DNA of 64,000 bases from Antedon mediterranea. Lineage: Eukaryota > Echinodermata > Crinoidea > Comatulida > Antedonidae. Shown here piece by piece: positions 1 through 12,396 of the stretch (its first letter is position 1; each line of letters opens with the position of its first letter). Location of the stretch: positions 32,663,795 through 32,727,794 of the forward strand of contig NC_092670.1 of NCBI RefSeq assembly GCF_964355755.1, read 5' to 3'. Under the pieces are notes generated by a model. It saw nothing but the letters and a program-made list of their open reading frames with translations. It made no database searches and was not told the origin of the DNA. Position numbers and translations under genes: made by a program.

Positions 1-141
1 TATTCTTAAAGTTAACAAAACCGTCGTGTAAAGTATCAACAGTAACATTTTATTTGTATTAACAGTGACAAAATATATTGAATTGAACAAGATTTTCACC
101 AAAAAAATTAGTTAAATAGATGGATTCCACCACATAGTTTT

Positions 142-1969
142 TTGCCGTCTATTAATGTTGCTCTTTTGGCGTTCCATAGAAACAAAATATTGAACATAGA
201 GTATATGCGAAATTCGCATGAGAAAAACGTCTTTAAAGATTGCTTGAAAAAATTGTCGTTGTCATATAGCCGGGTGAATATCCGACCTAATTGCGTTGCG
301 TCCAGGGGTGGCGCCAGGATCTTCCCGACGCGGGGGCTACATTCCCCGACGAGGGGGCTATGCGAGCGAAGCGAGCATCACTAGGCTGGGGGCCAGGGGG
401 CCGCCAAGGGCCCCCGGTGGGGGTCCAGGGGGCGAAGCCCCAGGAAGCAACGCGTTCTAGCGTCATTTGAGGTCATTTTAATCAGATTTAGGGTAGCCAT
501 TTTTTCCATTTTTTATAATGCATAAATAAAATACTGCGTGCAAAAAAACGATGCGCGATGACTGTTTCAATCCATATTTTTCAATTTAAAAAATAAAAGT
601 TCAAAGAAAATTTAGAAAAATAGAGTTGGAGGTCCCGGAAATTGAACTTATTATACTTCAAAACATGAAACAAAATATATAAGTCCTTATCATGGTTGTG
701 ACTGAGCTAAGAAATGTTTGAAAAATAGAGATGTTAGGTCCCGGAAAATGCACTTCTTGTACTTCGAAATATGACCAGCTTTATTGTTGGGGCTGAGCTA
801 AGAAACTGTTTAAAACTAGAGCTGCAGGTCTTCAAAAAATAGCATTTTATACTTTGGAAACATCAGGCCTAGAGGCTTAAAAAACGCAAGCGTAGACCTT
901 TTTCAGTCGGGGAAATAAGTTTATTCCTCCCAAGTGTATGCGTGCGTACCATCTGGACTTCCGAGTGGTGAGAAATTCATGACATACAGGACATTGAAAA
1001 TGTAATAACTTAGCTATAATAAGATGTTGGCTAAGCGAAAATGGCATGTTTTTTTGTTTAGTAATGGATGAAAAATTTATTTTAGGTGCCCCACGGTAAA
1101 GAAGGTTACTTGTAAATTAAAAAATTGGTGAACATACGAACAATTAACATAATTCGTTTTTGCTGCTGTAGTGTAGCGTACGTCGACGCAGTACACGACG
1201 TAACCGTCAGTAAACTTCGCCTGGAAAATAACTACAGTACACATTTTGGTCCCTGGATGGAACATAATATCACGCGTCTCGACCCAACGTTGAACGATTC
1301 GTACAAAGGGATACCGACAGACAAGTGCGAACCTAGCTATTGTTTAGGAGTAAGTTAGATCGCTGGCAATAATGAATGCATATAAAGTGCATAATATCAC
1401 TCTGACGTACTCTCACGGTCAATGAAACGTCGCGGTTTTCTAGGCGCTGAAGCTAGCTACGAAGTGAACGCGAACGCTTTTTACTGTATATTATAATTTA
1501 TTCCCCGACAAAAAGTACCCGTGTTCCCTTCGGTAACCGTCGGTAAACTTCGCCTGGAAAATAACTACATTACACATTTTGGTCCCTGGATGGAACTTGA
1601 TATCACGCGTGTTGACCCAACGTTGAACGATTCGTACAAAGGGATACCGCCAGACAAGTGCGTACCTAGCTAATGTTTAGTAGTAAGTTAGATCGCTGGC
1701 AATAAATGAATGCATAAAAGTGCATAATAGCCCTCTGACGTACTCTCACGGTCAATGGAACGTGGTTTTCTAGGCGCTGAAGCTATATGAAGTGAACGCG
1801 AACATTTTTTACTGTATATTATATTCCCCGACAAAAAGTACCCGTGTTCCCCGACGGGGGGGCTAGGCTCCCCGACGAGGGGGCTAGAGCCCCCGTAGCC
1901 CCCCCGCTGGCGCCACCACTGGTTGCGTCACCAGCTTTGTGTCAGGGATGGACATTCCTTATTAACTGA
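142..1969 (+). pseudogene. possible coding exon split by a hAT-type insertion
   Basis: Codons are open from about 142 up to the insertion at 302. If the transposon (303-1921) and one copy of its 8-bp target duplication are ignored, the frame continues through 1930-1966 to a TGA at 1967-1969, giving about 65 codons with mixed, non-repetitive composition. No initiator ATG precedes it, so it would be a terminal exon; no convincing acceptor was settled on. I do not recognise the protein. It may simply be a chance open frame in AT-rich DNA. Confidence 0.22.
303..1921 (+). mobile_element. non-autonomous hAT-type DNA transposon, copy 1
   Basis: The ends are inverted: the left begins CAGGGGTGGCGCCAG and the right, read in reverse complement, begins CAGTGGTGGCGCCAG, with GC-rich similarity continuing inward. 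A perfect 8-bp target duplication GTTGCGTC flanks it (295-302 and 1922-1929). CAG-type termini with 8-bp duplications are characteristic of the hAT superfamily. No transposase frame is present. An internal segment near 1200-1500 is tandemly duplicated at about 1541-1830. A second copy in the same orientation lies at 54193-55809. Confidence 0.9.
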
Positions 1970-2218
1970 CGACCAGGGCGAAACATATTCATCACGATCA
2001 CCACGCTTACTTGCAACTTAAGCCAGACTCTAGCCACAATTTAGATTAGTTCCTTATATGTATTTCAAGCTTTATTTGGTATTCAGCCAAGTGGGGTGAA
2101 AAACTAAATTGCTGCTAGCTATCGGTGTGTATAATTAGTTTAACAATAATTGCTATAAATGAATGGGATTGCTTGATAAAAATAGATTTAATATAATGTT
2201 AACCAATAAAGCATGACT

Positions 2219-2443
2219 GTTTGCGAACTCTTAGTATAAAATGAATTGTTTAGGCCTACAAAAGAACGTTCAATGCACGCAAGAGAGGACATTATTATCG
2301 AGAGCAATATGAATGAGTACTTGATCTTTTCATCCGGCTTATAAAATAACTTCCAACCGAAAGAATAGTATAGCCTTGACCTAATAACAATAGAATTTCA
2401 ATACTGTATAATGAATTCTATACAGAGGTATATGCGAACATTA
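2219..2443. repeat. 225-bp dispersed repeat, copy 1
   Basis: This block begins GTTTGCGAACTCTTAG and ends TATATGCGAACATT. It is nearly identical to 11424-11647. Shorter pieces of its right half recur at about 8690-8738 and 9024-9089. It has no coding capacity. The ends are only loosely inverted and no target duplication was resolved, so MITE status is a guess. Confidence 0.7.
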
Positions 2444-4162
2444 TTATTATTATAGATTTTTTTGCAAAAAAATCTGTCCAGTAGTTCAAAAGTTATGTTA
2501 AAATATCTAATTTTTCTGAGATATCCTTGTGGCTTTTCTAATTATTACACACACCCCACTGCTCAAATGCATGTTGGCTATTCCAAACTTGCTGGCTAGT
2601 CTGAAGATAGTACAGTTGGTAGGGATTCTCATAGAGATATTTTCAATATAATATATCTATGGTATTCTCAATGTGTACACATAAGTAATTAAATAACTCC
2701 TAATATTAATATAGTAAAAAGCTAATATATTAACAAAGTAAATAACAAAATAAAGAATTAGCTATAATTATAACACATTTAAAATGAATGCCTTTTATAA
2801 TTAGTTACCTAAAGTAACTTTACTCCACTTTTTTTACATATAATATAATAATTATTTGGAAGCTACACTTTTGAAACAGTGGCACACTTCTTGAATGAAG
2901 GTGCGTCCAGAGTAAGTAAAATAAATAAATATTATTTAACAATAGGCCTATTAGTACAAGGAAACATACTGGAGTCAACTTATTTGACAAAACAACGCAT
3001 TTCAATTGGGCAATTTACATGTTGAAAATTAATCAAAATATTCATTAAGCACCTGATATAATTACAATTTTCACTTGAATGTGTTTTTATTATTCTGTGC
3101 CTGCTAATTTTTTAAATAGACAATATAATGAACAAAGAACAGAATCCAATAAACATTAAAGGAAATGAACTACAGACCTATTGTTAATTGTAGACTCCTA
3201 TGAAAAGAAGTTTGAAGAACAATAGGCATATGGGTGAAACCATTAATATACAGGATATAATAGACGATATCAGTAATGTGTAAATGTACTGGTGGTGTAA
3301 AGAAAGGGTAAAACAAAAAGAGATGTCCTTTGATTTGTTAAATCTAGGCCAGTAGGTAGGTCTGTTACCATGTTTGTTTAAAACAATCAGGACTGACGAT
3401 GGACAGCCAGGCCCATAAATAAAATAGGAAGAGGCTTAGGCCATCTATATAGACCTAACCGCAAAATAATCAATTAAACTCCTAAAAATCAATTTAACAC
3501 TAATAAACTGAACTTAAATAATCTTTTCTATATCAGTAAAATCGTGCGTGAACTAGTCAAAGCCCTAAAAACTAGGGCCTGTCGCGTTGGCCCGATCTTG
3601 GTAGCAGGCTACTTATCCATGTGTGGTATTGGTGTAACATAGTTGACATTTCGTTGGCGATTTTCAGGTTCACGCAATGTCAAATAAAACAGTGTAGTTT
3701 TGAAAAGAATTGATGTTAGTCTTATACCATGGAGAAAACTTATTTCTCCATGCTTATACTAATACTAAATTAATTAGATTATTTTACGGAAAATATATTT
3801 TTATTAAAATTATAATTTTAATCGCAGAAAATAAATTTTGGGGAGTATAATATAATTGAAAAGCCTGATTGATAACAAAATAATTTCATCATCTTTTATT
3901 TTAACCTCGTGACATGCGATCGTGTTTTGAAACTAGGGTGGGTGTTTTCCAAAGTTATTTTAAGTGTGCATATATTGCTCACCACCGGCATATGTGCTTA
4001 TTTTTTTGAAATACTTAATAATAGATAAAATACATTTTAATATATAATAATATAAAATAAATATTATATAATATAATTTTTATTTATATGAATTTTATTG
4101 CGTATTTATTTTAAAATACGCAAATATGCCTCTATTATTAGTCACAAAGGACAAGGAAGCCT
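2444..4162. other. AT-rich stretch without recognised features
   Basis: I see no exon, RNA gene or repeat family member here that I can support. Only short frames occur. Composition is AT-rich, with a few scattered 'taggcctac'-type words seen throughout the window. Confidence 0.5.
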
Positions 4163-7100
4163 GTAGACCGGGCGCCCGGAAGATTTATTCATGTGAAAAG
4201 ATACAAAAGGTTTGATGATGTAGTTAGGTGCGTATTAGGGCGAGATACAATATTCGATATTGCTGCCGGGTCACAGCCTGTACATGGGGCCTGTGGGGAT
4301 CATAACATAGGGGAGTAAAAATGCATTTATTCATGTGAAGCGATACAAGGATAAACTTTTTTGGATATCATTCGCAGTGGGCTACTAATGATTACATCAC
4401 CAATGACAGCAACTTTATCCTGTACGGGGCGCCAAACAGCAACATTTTAGGGCCACACCCAAATGGGTTTATTCATGTGAAGCGATACAAGGTTGAACCT
4501 TTTTTTAATGGCAGCAGTACATATTGGGGATGACAAAAACACCAATGACAGCAACTTTATCCTGTACATAAGCTCAGACAGCAGCCCTAAAGGTCCGTAG
4601 ATTCCCCCTATTCGGTTATATACTCGGCGCGTATGTCGTCTTATGGCGTTCAGCTGAGTTCGAAATACGTGATACGGACTCGGACTGACAATAAAAACAC
4701 AGCAGAATGATAAAACAATAAATAAAGAGAGCAGTTGTTTCCTGTACCAAATCATCAAACATCAAACTCTTAGGAACTCGCCCAAAATGGGTTTATCCAT
4801 GAAGTATGAATCGTTTTTTCTTTCTTTCTCTCTTTTTTGCTCCATTCGTGATCAACAATGTCGATAATACAAACACATTTACGATAACGAGTGACTTTTA
4901 TTTTATAATTGAAATATATCTTTATTTTGGAACACCAACAAAAACACTTAAAAATAACCAACAGCAGATTTGTATTTTAGGGTAACATTTTGAACAATCA
5001 ATATTATATCAAAATCATTATTTCGATCAAAATAATATAATTTAAGAATATTTATATATATAATATATATAGAATAATTACACTCATAATGATTGTCACC
5101 GGTACCTATTAGTGTACATTATTATTATAACTCGATTTAAATATTGTTTTAATTACACACTAGACACTAGTGATATGTCTATATGAAAAAAGGCAACGAA
5201 ATCTAAATTTGCAACATTTTTTAACATAACATAACATAATAGTAAAGTAAATAATAGTTCGAATTCAACATAATCACTTAGAGAATTGGTAAGGTATAGA
5301 TTAGACTATCGATTGCACACTATTACTAAGGAAAAAGTAACCGTTTTCATGTGAATTAGACTGATAAAAACCAACAAAAAACTTAATCTGCCAACATTTT
5401 TAAACGTCGTTACTTGTCCATAATGGATCGACTACTGTATCGATTATTGCACATTATTTTACTGCCCAACTGCCCAAGTCAAATTTAAAATTGTTACATT
5501 AATAACACTGGACCAAATTAAATATCGTTACTTATCTCCAACTGAACCCAGGTCGAATATTTTGACAACGAGCAAAGACATCGAGTTTACTGGCTGTATG
5601 CATTAAATAACTAAATATTGTACATTCCTCATATTGCATTACTAGCTGAACAGAAAACACGATATAATAAAACCAATAGGGGCTATTGGATTTTTTTTTA
5701 CATGATTTGTTATTTAATGCATACAGCCAGTAACCTCGATGTCTTTGCTCAATGTGCTTTTACAGTGTGTCGGTAGTTACACTGCATGTAAAATATTCGA
5801 CCTGGGTTCAGTTAGAGAAAAATAATGTGCAATAATCAATACAGTAGTCGATCCATTGTGGATAAGTAACGATATTTAATTTTGTCCAGTATTATTAATG
5901 TTGCCTTTTATCAGATATCACTGTATAATGTTAGTACAGTAACAATTTTAAATTTGACTTCGGCAGTTATAGTAAAATAATGTGCAATAATCGATACAGT
6001 AGTCGATCCATTATGGATAAGTAACGATATTTAATTTGGTTCTGAGTATGTTGCATTTTATCAGATATCACTGTATAATGTTAGTACAGTAACAATTTTA
6101 AAATTGACTTGGGCAGTTATAGTAAAATAATGTGCAATAATCGATACAGTAGTCGATCCATTATGGTTAAGTAACGATATTTAATTTGGTCCTGAGTATG
6201 TTGCATTTTATCAGATATCACTGTATAAATGTTAGTACAGTAACAATTTTAAATTTGACTTTGGCAGTTATAGTAAAATAATGTGCAGTAATCAATACAG
6301 TAGTCGATCCATTATGGATAAGTAACGATATTTAATTCGATTCAGTTTGTTGCGTTTTATCAGATATCACTTTCTTATGTTAGTTAGTAAATAATGTGCA
6401 ATAACCAATACAGTAGTCCAAGAAAGAAAGTAGTCGATCAATTGTCGATAAGTAACGATATTTAATTTGGTTTAGTATTATTAATATAGTATTTAGTATA
6501 ATTAATGTTGCCTTTTATCAGATATCACTGTCTAATATTAGTACAGTAACAATTAAAAATTTGACTTTGTTTCAGTTAAAGCAAAACAATGTGCAGTAAT
6601 CGATAAAGTAGTCGATCCATTATGGACAAGTAACGATGTTTAAAATGTTGGCAGATTAAGTTATTTGTTGGTTTTTATCAGTCTAATTCACATGAAAACG
6701 GTTACTTTTTTAAAATTTAAATTGAATTAAAAATACAGTAATAGTGTGCAATCGATAGTCTAATCTATACCTTACCAATTCTCTAAGTGATTATGTTGAA
6801 TTCGAACTATTATTTACTTTACTATTATGTTATGTTATGTAAAAAATGTTGCAAATTTAGATTTCGTTGCCTTTTTTCATATAGACATATCACTAGTGTC
6901 TAGTGTGTAATTAAAACAATATTTAAATCGAGTTATAATAATAATGCAAAATAATCGGTACCGGTGTCGATCATTATGAGTGTAATTATTAATTAGTTTA
7001 TCTGAAAAATATTCTTAAATTATATTATTTTGTGTTGTGAAATAATGATTTTGATATAATATTGATTGTTCAAAATGATACCCTAAAATACAAATCTGCT

Positions 7101-7938
7101 GTTGGTTATTTTAAGTGTTTTTGTTGGTGTTATTTATTAATCCAAAATAAAGATATATTTCAATTATAAATAAAAGTCACTCGTTATCGTAAATGTGTTT
7201 GTATTATCAACATTGTTGATCACGAATGGAGCCTCGGGCTGCTGTGTACCGGAAAAGTGAAAAAAAAAAACCATTTTTTCACAAATGATTACACACTTCA
7301 TGGATACACCCATTTTGGGCGAGTTCCTAAGAGTTTGATGTTTGATGATTTGGTACAGGAAACAACTGCTCTCTTTATTTATTGTTTTAGCATTCTACTG
7401 TGTATTTATTGTCAGTCCGAGTCCGTATCACGACGTATTTCTAACTCAGCTGAACGCCATTAGACGGCATACGCGCCGAGTATATAGCCGAATAGGGGGA
7501 AACTGCGGACCTTTAGGGCTGCTGTCTGAGCTTATGTACAGGATAAAGTTGCTGTCATTTGTCATCCCCAATATATACTGCTGCCATTAAAAAAAGATTC
7601 AACCTTGTATCGCTTCACATGAATAAACCCATTTGGGCGTGGCACTAAAATGTTGCTGTTTGGCGCCCCGTACAGGATAAAGTTGCTGTCATTGGTGATG
7701 TAATCATTAGTAGCCCACTGCGAATGATATCCAAAAAAGTTTATCCTTGTATCGCTTCACATAAATAAATGCATTTTTACTCCCCTATGTTATGATCCCC
7801 ACAGGCCCTATGTACAAGCTGTGACCCGGCAGCAATGTCGAATATTGCATCTCGCCCTAATACGCACCTAACTAGGCCTACATCATCAAACCTTTTGTAT
7901 CTTTTCACATGAATAAATCTTCCGGGCGCCCGGTCTAC
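4163..7938. mobile_element. long foldback (inverted-repeat) element, 3.8 kb
   Basis: The left end GTAGACCGGGCGCCCGGA (4163) is repeated in reverse complement at 7921-7938. Both arms can be followed inward, the left to about 5510 and the right from about 6560. The arms share a recurring phrase around TTCATGTGAAGCGATACAAG, about three times per arm. A smaller inverted pair lies around 5540-5600 and 5700-5820. The centre-right (about 5820-6620) is a tandem array of an approximately 120-bp unit carrying GTAGTCGATCCATTATGG. Matching short frames (4447-4758 minus, 7342-7590 plus) exist because the arms mirror each other. No transposase was recognised. Confidence 0.85.
5820..6620. repeat. tandem array of ~120-bp units inside the foldback element
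   Basis: Five to six imperfect copies share the phrases AATAATGTGCAATAATCGAT, GTAGTCGATCCATTATGG and TTTTATCAGATATCACTG. One unit carries a small insertion near 6410-6430. The units resemble the arm sequence near 5410-5460, so the array probably grew from arm DNA. Confidence 0.8.
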
Positions 7939-8118
7939 TGGGTCAAAAACATATTCACACGTCGTCCACGATAAACACATTTTAAATTTAAAACAAAACG
8001 TAGTAATTATTGTAATTTTGAATTGGTATAGGTCACATCTTTAAAATATAAGTTTCCTATTAATTATCTTCTAATGAATTATTATTAAAATACAGTATAC
8101 ATGTCACATGTCGCCCTG
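7939..8118. other. unassigned AT-rich spacer
   Basis: Nothing supportable is seen between the foldback element and the short duplication that follows. Confidence 0.4.
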
Positions 8119-8281
8119 CCAAACTAAACTTTATGAAAGGAGCTTTGCGCTGGCGTCTGTAAACTCTCCAGAGTCAGGAGAGTTAGCCTGCTAAACTTTA
8201 CATTGGAAGAATAGGGATGGAGCTTTGCGTCCACAAACTCTCCAGAGTCACGAGAGAGAGTTAGCCTGCTAAACTTTACCG
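8119..8281. repeat. short tandem duplication
   Basis: Two imperfect copies share GGAGCTTTGCG, AAACTCTCCAGAGTCA and GAGAGTTAGCCTGCTAAAC. The frame at 8124-8429 (minus) runs through both and is most likely incidental. Confidence 0.7.
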
Positions 8282-8689
8282 GAAGTCGATCGTTTCGCCT
8301 GAACGGTTTTCTATTCAAAGCATACAGGCAAGCATTGCACTGGTAGGTGGGGGGAAGACAACAGACAGAACAGCATTCGTGTTCTAAGGTCTTGGCTCTA
8401 AGAAAATTAAATACTTTTCTAAGTTTCAAAATACTTTATATTTGATGGATTTTTACAAATCAAAGATAAATTTGTATGTTTTAAATACTTTTGAACACAT
8501 TTATCTTGTTTAAAGTGATGAAATATGTTTCTGAAAAAAGTTAGGATATGCTGAAAAAACTTGTAGTACACATTTTATCAGTTGATTAATCTATTATGTA
8601 AACAATGCTAATTACTTGTGCAAATAAAGTATAGCAGGATACCTGCTATAATTTAGCAATTTTGACTGGTGACTCTACTTGTAATGAAC

Positions 8690-9089
8690 AATAGAATTTC
8701 AACATATGAATTCTATACAGAGGTATATGCGAACATTGCAGTTAAAGTAATCAGAATGATGAACGAATTTCTATTTTCTAAGTAAGCTATTAGGCCTATA
8801 TTTCAGTAAAACATTTTTGATTAAGTGTAGGCCTACATAAATTAAATACGGTATGCAGAAATTACTAATTATTCAAGTTTACATAGTATTTGTTTTTGTT
8901 TTGCTATAAAAAATCGATTATTTATTGGTTAAGTGTAGGCCTATATAAATTAAAAAAGGTATGCAGAAATTACAAAAAATATTATTCAAGTTTACCTAGC
9001 TTATAAAATTACTTCCAACCGAAAGATCAATAGAATTTGAAATCTATTAACAACACATTGAATTCTATACAGAGGTATATGCGAACATT
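8690..9089. repeat. fragments of the 225-bp dispersed repeat
   Basis: The phrase GAATTCTATACAGAGGTATA followed by TGCGAACATTGCAG occurs twice (about 8704-8740 and 9060-9091), with flanking text shared between the two. They are truncated relatives of 2219-2443 and 11424-11647. Confidence 0.6.
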
Positions 9090-9090
9090 G

Positions 9091-11140
9091 CAGATAAGTA
9101 ATCAGATTGATGCAGCGAATTTCGGTTTACTACTTAGTAAACGTTTGTTCAAAGTTAAAATTTCACATTCAAAGGGTTAACATTTTTTGATAAAGAGAAG
9201 TTTGCAAAGAATAAGAAAGACAAATACGACAAAACCTTGTGTGTCTGGTTAGTTGCAATAAAAGCATGCATGTTAATATATCATAAGAATGTTGAACACT
9301 TTGTGAAGGAATAAATTTTATTTCATGAAATTAATTGTTTATGAGGAAAAGAAGTTGGCAAAGAATACGTTGTAAAATATGACAAAGCCTTATGCGTGGT
9401 TGGTTGCAATAAAAGTATGCATGTTATATCCTATATTATCAATTCCTGGAGAAATTGTTTTCTCTTTTTGTTTTGTCTGTTTTTATATGGATGCACTATC
9501 CCAAATAAAGGAAATTAAATGAATGAATAAAGTAGGCAATGGGGATTCACCAGTTTAAATCTTGTTTTTTATTTCAGTATTCATTTATTCATGTTGTGTT
9601 CAACAGTAAAACATAGTAGGCTTACATGATTTGGAATTATTTTCGTTTGTTCAAAGTTAAAAATTCACATAAAAATGAGTTAAAACGTTTATCATTTATT
9701 GATAAAGAGAAGAGAAGATCTGGAAGAGAATATTTGTAAATTGGCAGAATGCTCAGCAGTCACGTACCAATATAGGCCTATCCGCGCACAGATAAGTTTC
9801 GTGTGCAGATAAGTTTCTGAGCATGCGCACAATGAATTTCTGATTGACTAGTTGCTTGTGGTGGTGCGCGCGTCATGAGAGCAGAAAGATGTATCTCTCT
9901 CCTGATGAGAATAATTTATTGTAATCTATAAGTATTGGTACTTAAAATAACTATTTTAAATTCAGTTTGCAGTATTTATACAATAGAAAGGAGGCCAACA
10001 CACACTGTGTTCGGGAAAATCCCGTCATATGTGTCGTCGATTTGTTCATAATTATTGAGTTTTTTCCGTAATTTATTCCACAAACCATAATTTTGCGTAT
10101 AGTTTTGTATTTCCATGTAGTACCCTATTTATCTTCATTTCCGTATACGTCCGTAGTATTACGCCGGTAGCAGAGCATATGTTGCTTCTTTCTTCTGCAT
10201 ATTTGCTATCATTATTTTTTTTGTTTTATATTTATTATTTATTGTACAGTTTATAGTAGATAAATGAAAATGAATTTTGGAAATTGTAGCTTTAATTAAC
10301 TGTTGTTTATTTAGCATTTATTTCAAAATAATACATTTTAACGTTTTCCTCAATATTTATAGCAGCAGATTCATATTTTTTTGTCTAACTTGTTTATATC
10401 ATTATTTGATAATAATGATTAATTTACATTTATTAATAGTTATTAGAATGTATTACCGTAGTACCAGAAGTACCTTCATCATTCGCACCGATTGAACGCA
10501 AACAATGCCATCATATTTTTAATCGCGTGTGTTTAGGGAGGCGGGTCCGGACCCGGATCTTGATAGTCATGAAGTAGTTACAGAGTTGCAGGGGATTTGT
10601 TATCATTGTTAAATGTTTTGTTGCTACTAGCTTTGTGAAAATTAGTAAAAGATGTAATGCTGGCGCCAATGAATTTAACGACATTCAGAACCAAAATATT
10701 TCTTTGTAAAAAAATTAATTTTAAATGGAACATTACAAACATAATCATCCGCTTCATTACTGCATGGATAGCTAATAATCAGACTAAAACGTATCATTCT
10801 TAAGTTAGTATCATTATTTATACCACGTAATTCATTTTCAACAATATAAAAGTATAATAATATAATTTTAATTAAATGGTGAGGGATTAGTTGAATTTGG
10901 ATAAACCATTGGTAGGCCTATAACATTTTTCAATTTAATAAAAATCCAAAATGAACTTGCTGTTATAATACAAAAAAAATTATTAAAGCTCAGGTACAGG
11001 CATGAATTTTAAATATAATATCTGGTTAATTGTACATAAATCAAATACTTGTAACAGAAATCATGACAAAAAAACATGAATTTCCCTTTATATGGTCAAA
11101 TACAAAGTTTGGCATAATTCTGCCATAAAACCAGGAAGTA
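9091..11140 (+). repeat. large duplicated block, copy 1
   Basis: From about 9091 to 11140 the text matches 12397-14930 in the same order and orientation with only scattered substitutions and indels. It includes a LINE-like tail near 9445-9530 and a 72-codon frame at 10277-10495 whose twin is at 14104-14319. The frame is AT-rich, hydrophobic and resembles no protein I know; I attribute its conservation to recent duplication rather than coding. Confidence 0.85.
9445..9530 (+). mobile_element. LINE-like 3' tail
   Basis: The phrase TATGGATGCACTATCCCAAA followed by TAAAGGAAATTAAATGAATG looks like the 3' end of a non-LTR retrotransposon, finishing in a short A/T-rich repeat. A near-identical copy is at about 12750-12835 because the whole block is duplicated. 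Confidence 0.45.
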
Positions 11141-11423
11141 GTTTTTCAAAACTTCGGGTAAATGTCACTTAACCTCCTACTGTGACATGTGTTTATATAA
11201 GTCCAACTTTGATAGACAGGTCGTTAAACCTTTTGATCATCACCGACTTCTGCTAGTTTTTGCCTGACCATTGACCTTGCAATACTGAAGAATGTACCTT
11301 TTCCTAATCAATCAATTACAAGAGAGCTAATAAAATCACAGGGGTATAAAAGGATTTAGGTCATTAATCACCTGCTTAGTTGATTTATCTGATAAGGATT
11401 TTGACCAAAAAGTTATAATGGGT
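11141..11423. other. unassigned segment
   Basis: No recognised repeat or exon. The duplicated block ends just before it and the 225-bp repeat begins just after it. Confidence 0.4.
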
Positions 11424-11647
11424 GTTTGCGAACTCTTAGTATAAAATGAATTGTTTAGGCCTACAAAAGAACGTTCAATGCACGCAAGAGAGGACATTAT
11501 TATCGAGAGCAATATGAATGAGTACTTGATCTTTTCATCCGGCTTATAAAATAACTTCCAACCGAAAGAATAGTATAGCCTTGACCTAATAACAATAGAA
11601 TTTCAATACTGTATAATGAATTCTATACAGAGGTATATGCGAACATT
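11424..11647. repeat. 225-bp dispersed repeat, copy 2
   Basis: Nearly identical to 2219-2443 over its whole length, in the same orientation. Immediately afterwards the text differs between the two loci, which fixes the right boundary near TGCGAACATT. Confidence 0.75.
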
Positions 11648-11930
11648 GCAGTTAAAGACCCCTTCCCTGCAATTTTGGACGTTTTTTGGAAAATAATACA
11701 TATATATCACTTTAAAAACATTAAACCATGTCATTCCTTGTCTTAAATGTACGTTTTATGGTAAATTATGATAAAAAGTGAGAAACAATACACTACCTAA
11801 GTAGCTCGCGGCGATCGACCTCTCGTGGACGGTCTTAGGCCTAGCCTAGCTAGGCTTAGTTTTGTAGGCCTAGCTGGTAAACATTGGTAACGTACGAACA
11901 TCGTACGCGAGCTATATACATTCATCTATT

Positions 11931-12263
11931 AGCATTCGAATGCTAGGCTAGCATTCGAATGCTAGGCTAGCATTCGAATGCTAGCCTAGCATTCACCTAC
12001 TAGCATTCGAATGCTAGGCTAAGGCTTCCAGATTTAGCATTCGAATGCTAGTATAGCATTCAACTAGTAGCATTCGAATGCTACTTTTAGCATTCGAATG
12101 CTAGTGCTACCATTCACATGCTTAGCTCATTTACATAATTCGGCTCCCTGGAAGGCTTAGCGAAGGCTTAGCGAAGGCTTAGTGAATGCTAAGAAGCATT
12201 CGAAGGAAGGCTTAGTGAAGGCTTAGCGAAGGCTTAGTGAATGCTAAGAAGCATTCGAATGCT
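11931..12263. repeat. array of a 14-bp perfect palindrome
   Basis: The self-complementary word AGCATTCGAATGCT occurs at least eight times (11931, 11950, 11969, 12002, 12036, 12069, 12089, 12250). The first three are spaced exactly 19 bp apart by GGCT-type linkers. Between 12150 and 12262 a related direct repeat built on GAAGGCTTAGTGAATGCTAA appears. Imperfect half-sites continue to about 12390. It could form cruciforms or be a multimerised binding site; function is unknown. Confidence 0.9.
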
Positions 12264-12396
12264 AAATTCAGTCATTGAATGCTTATATACCACTAGTATT
12301 CGAATGCTAAGTATAGCCCTTCGAATGCCAATAATAGCATTCCAGGAGTAGCATTAGAATGCTTTGTGAATGGTAAGCGAAGGCATTCAGCTTTGG

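Noticed and set aside
11931-12263. CRISPR-like regular repeats
   Set aside because: The repeat is a palindrome with variable, related linkers and not unique spacers, and the locus is in an animal genome with no cas genes.
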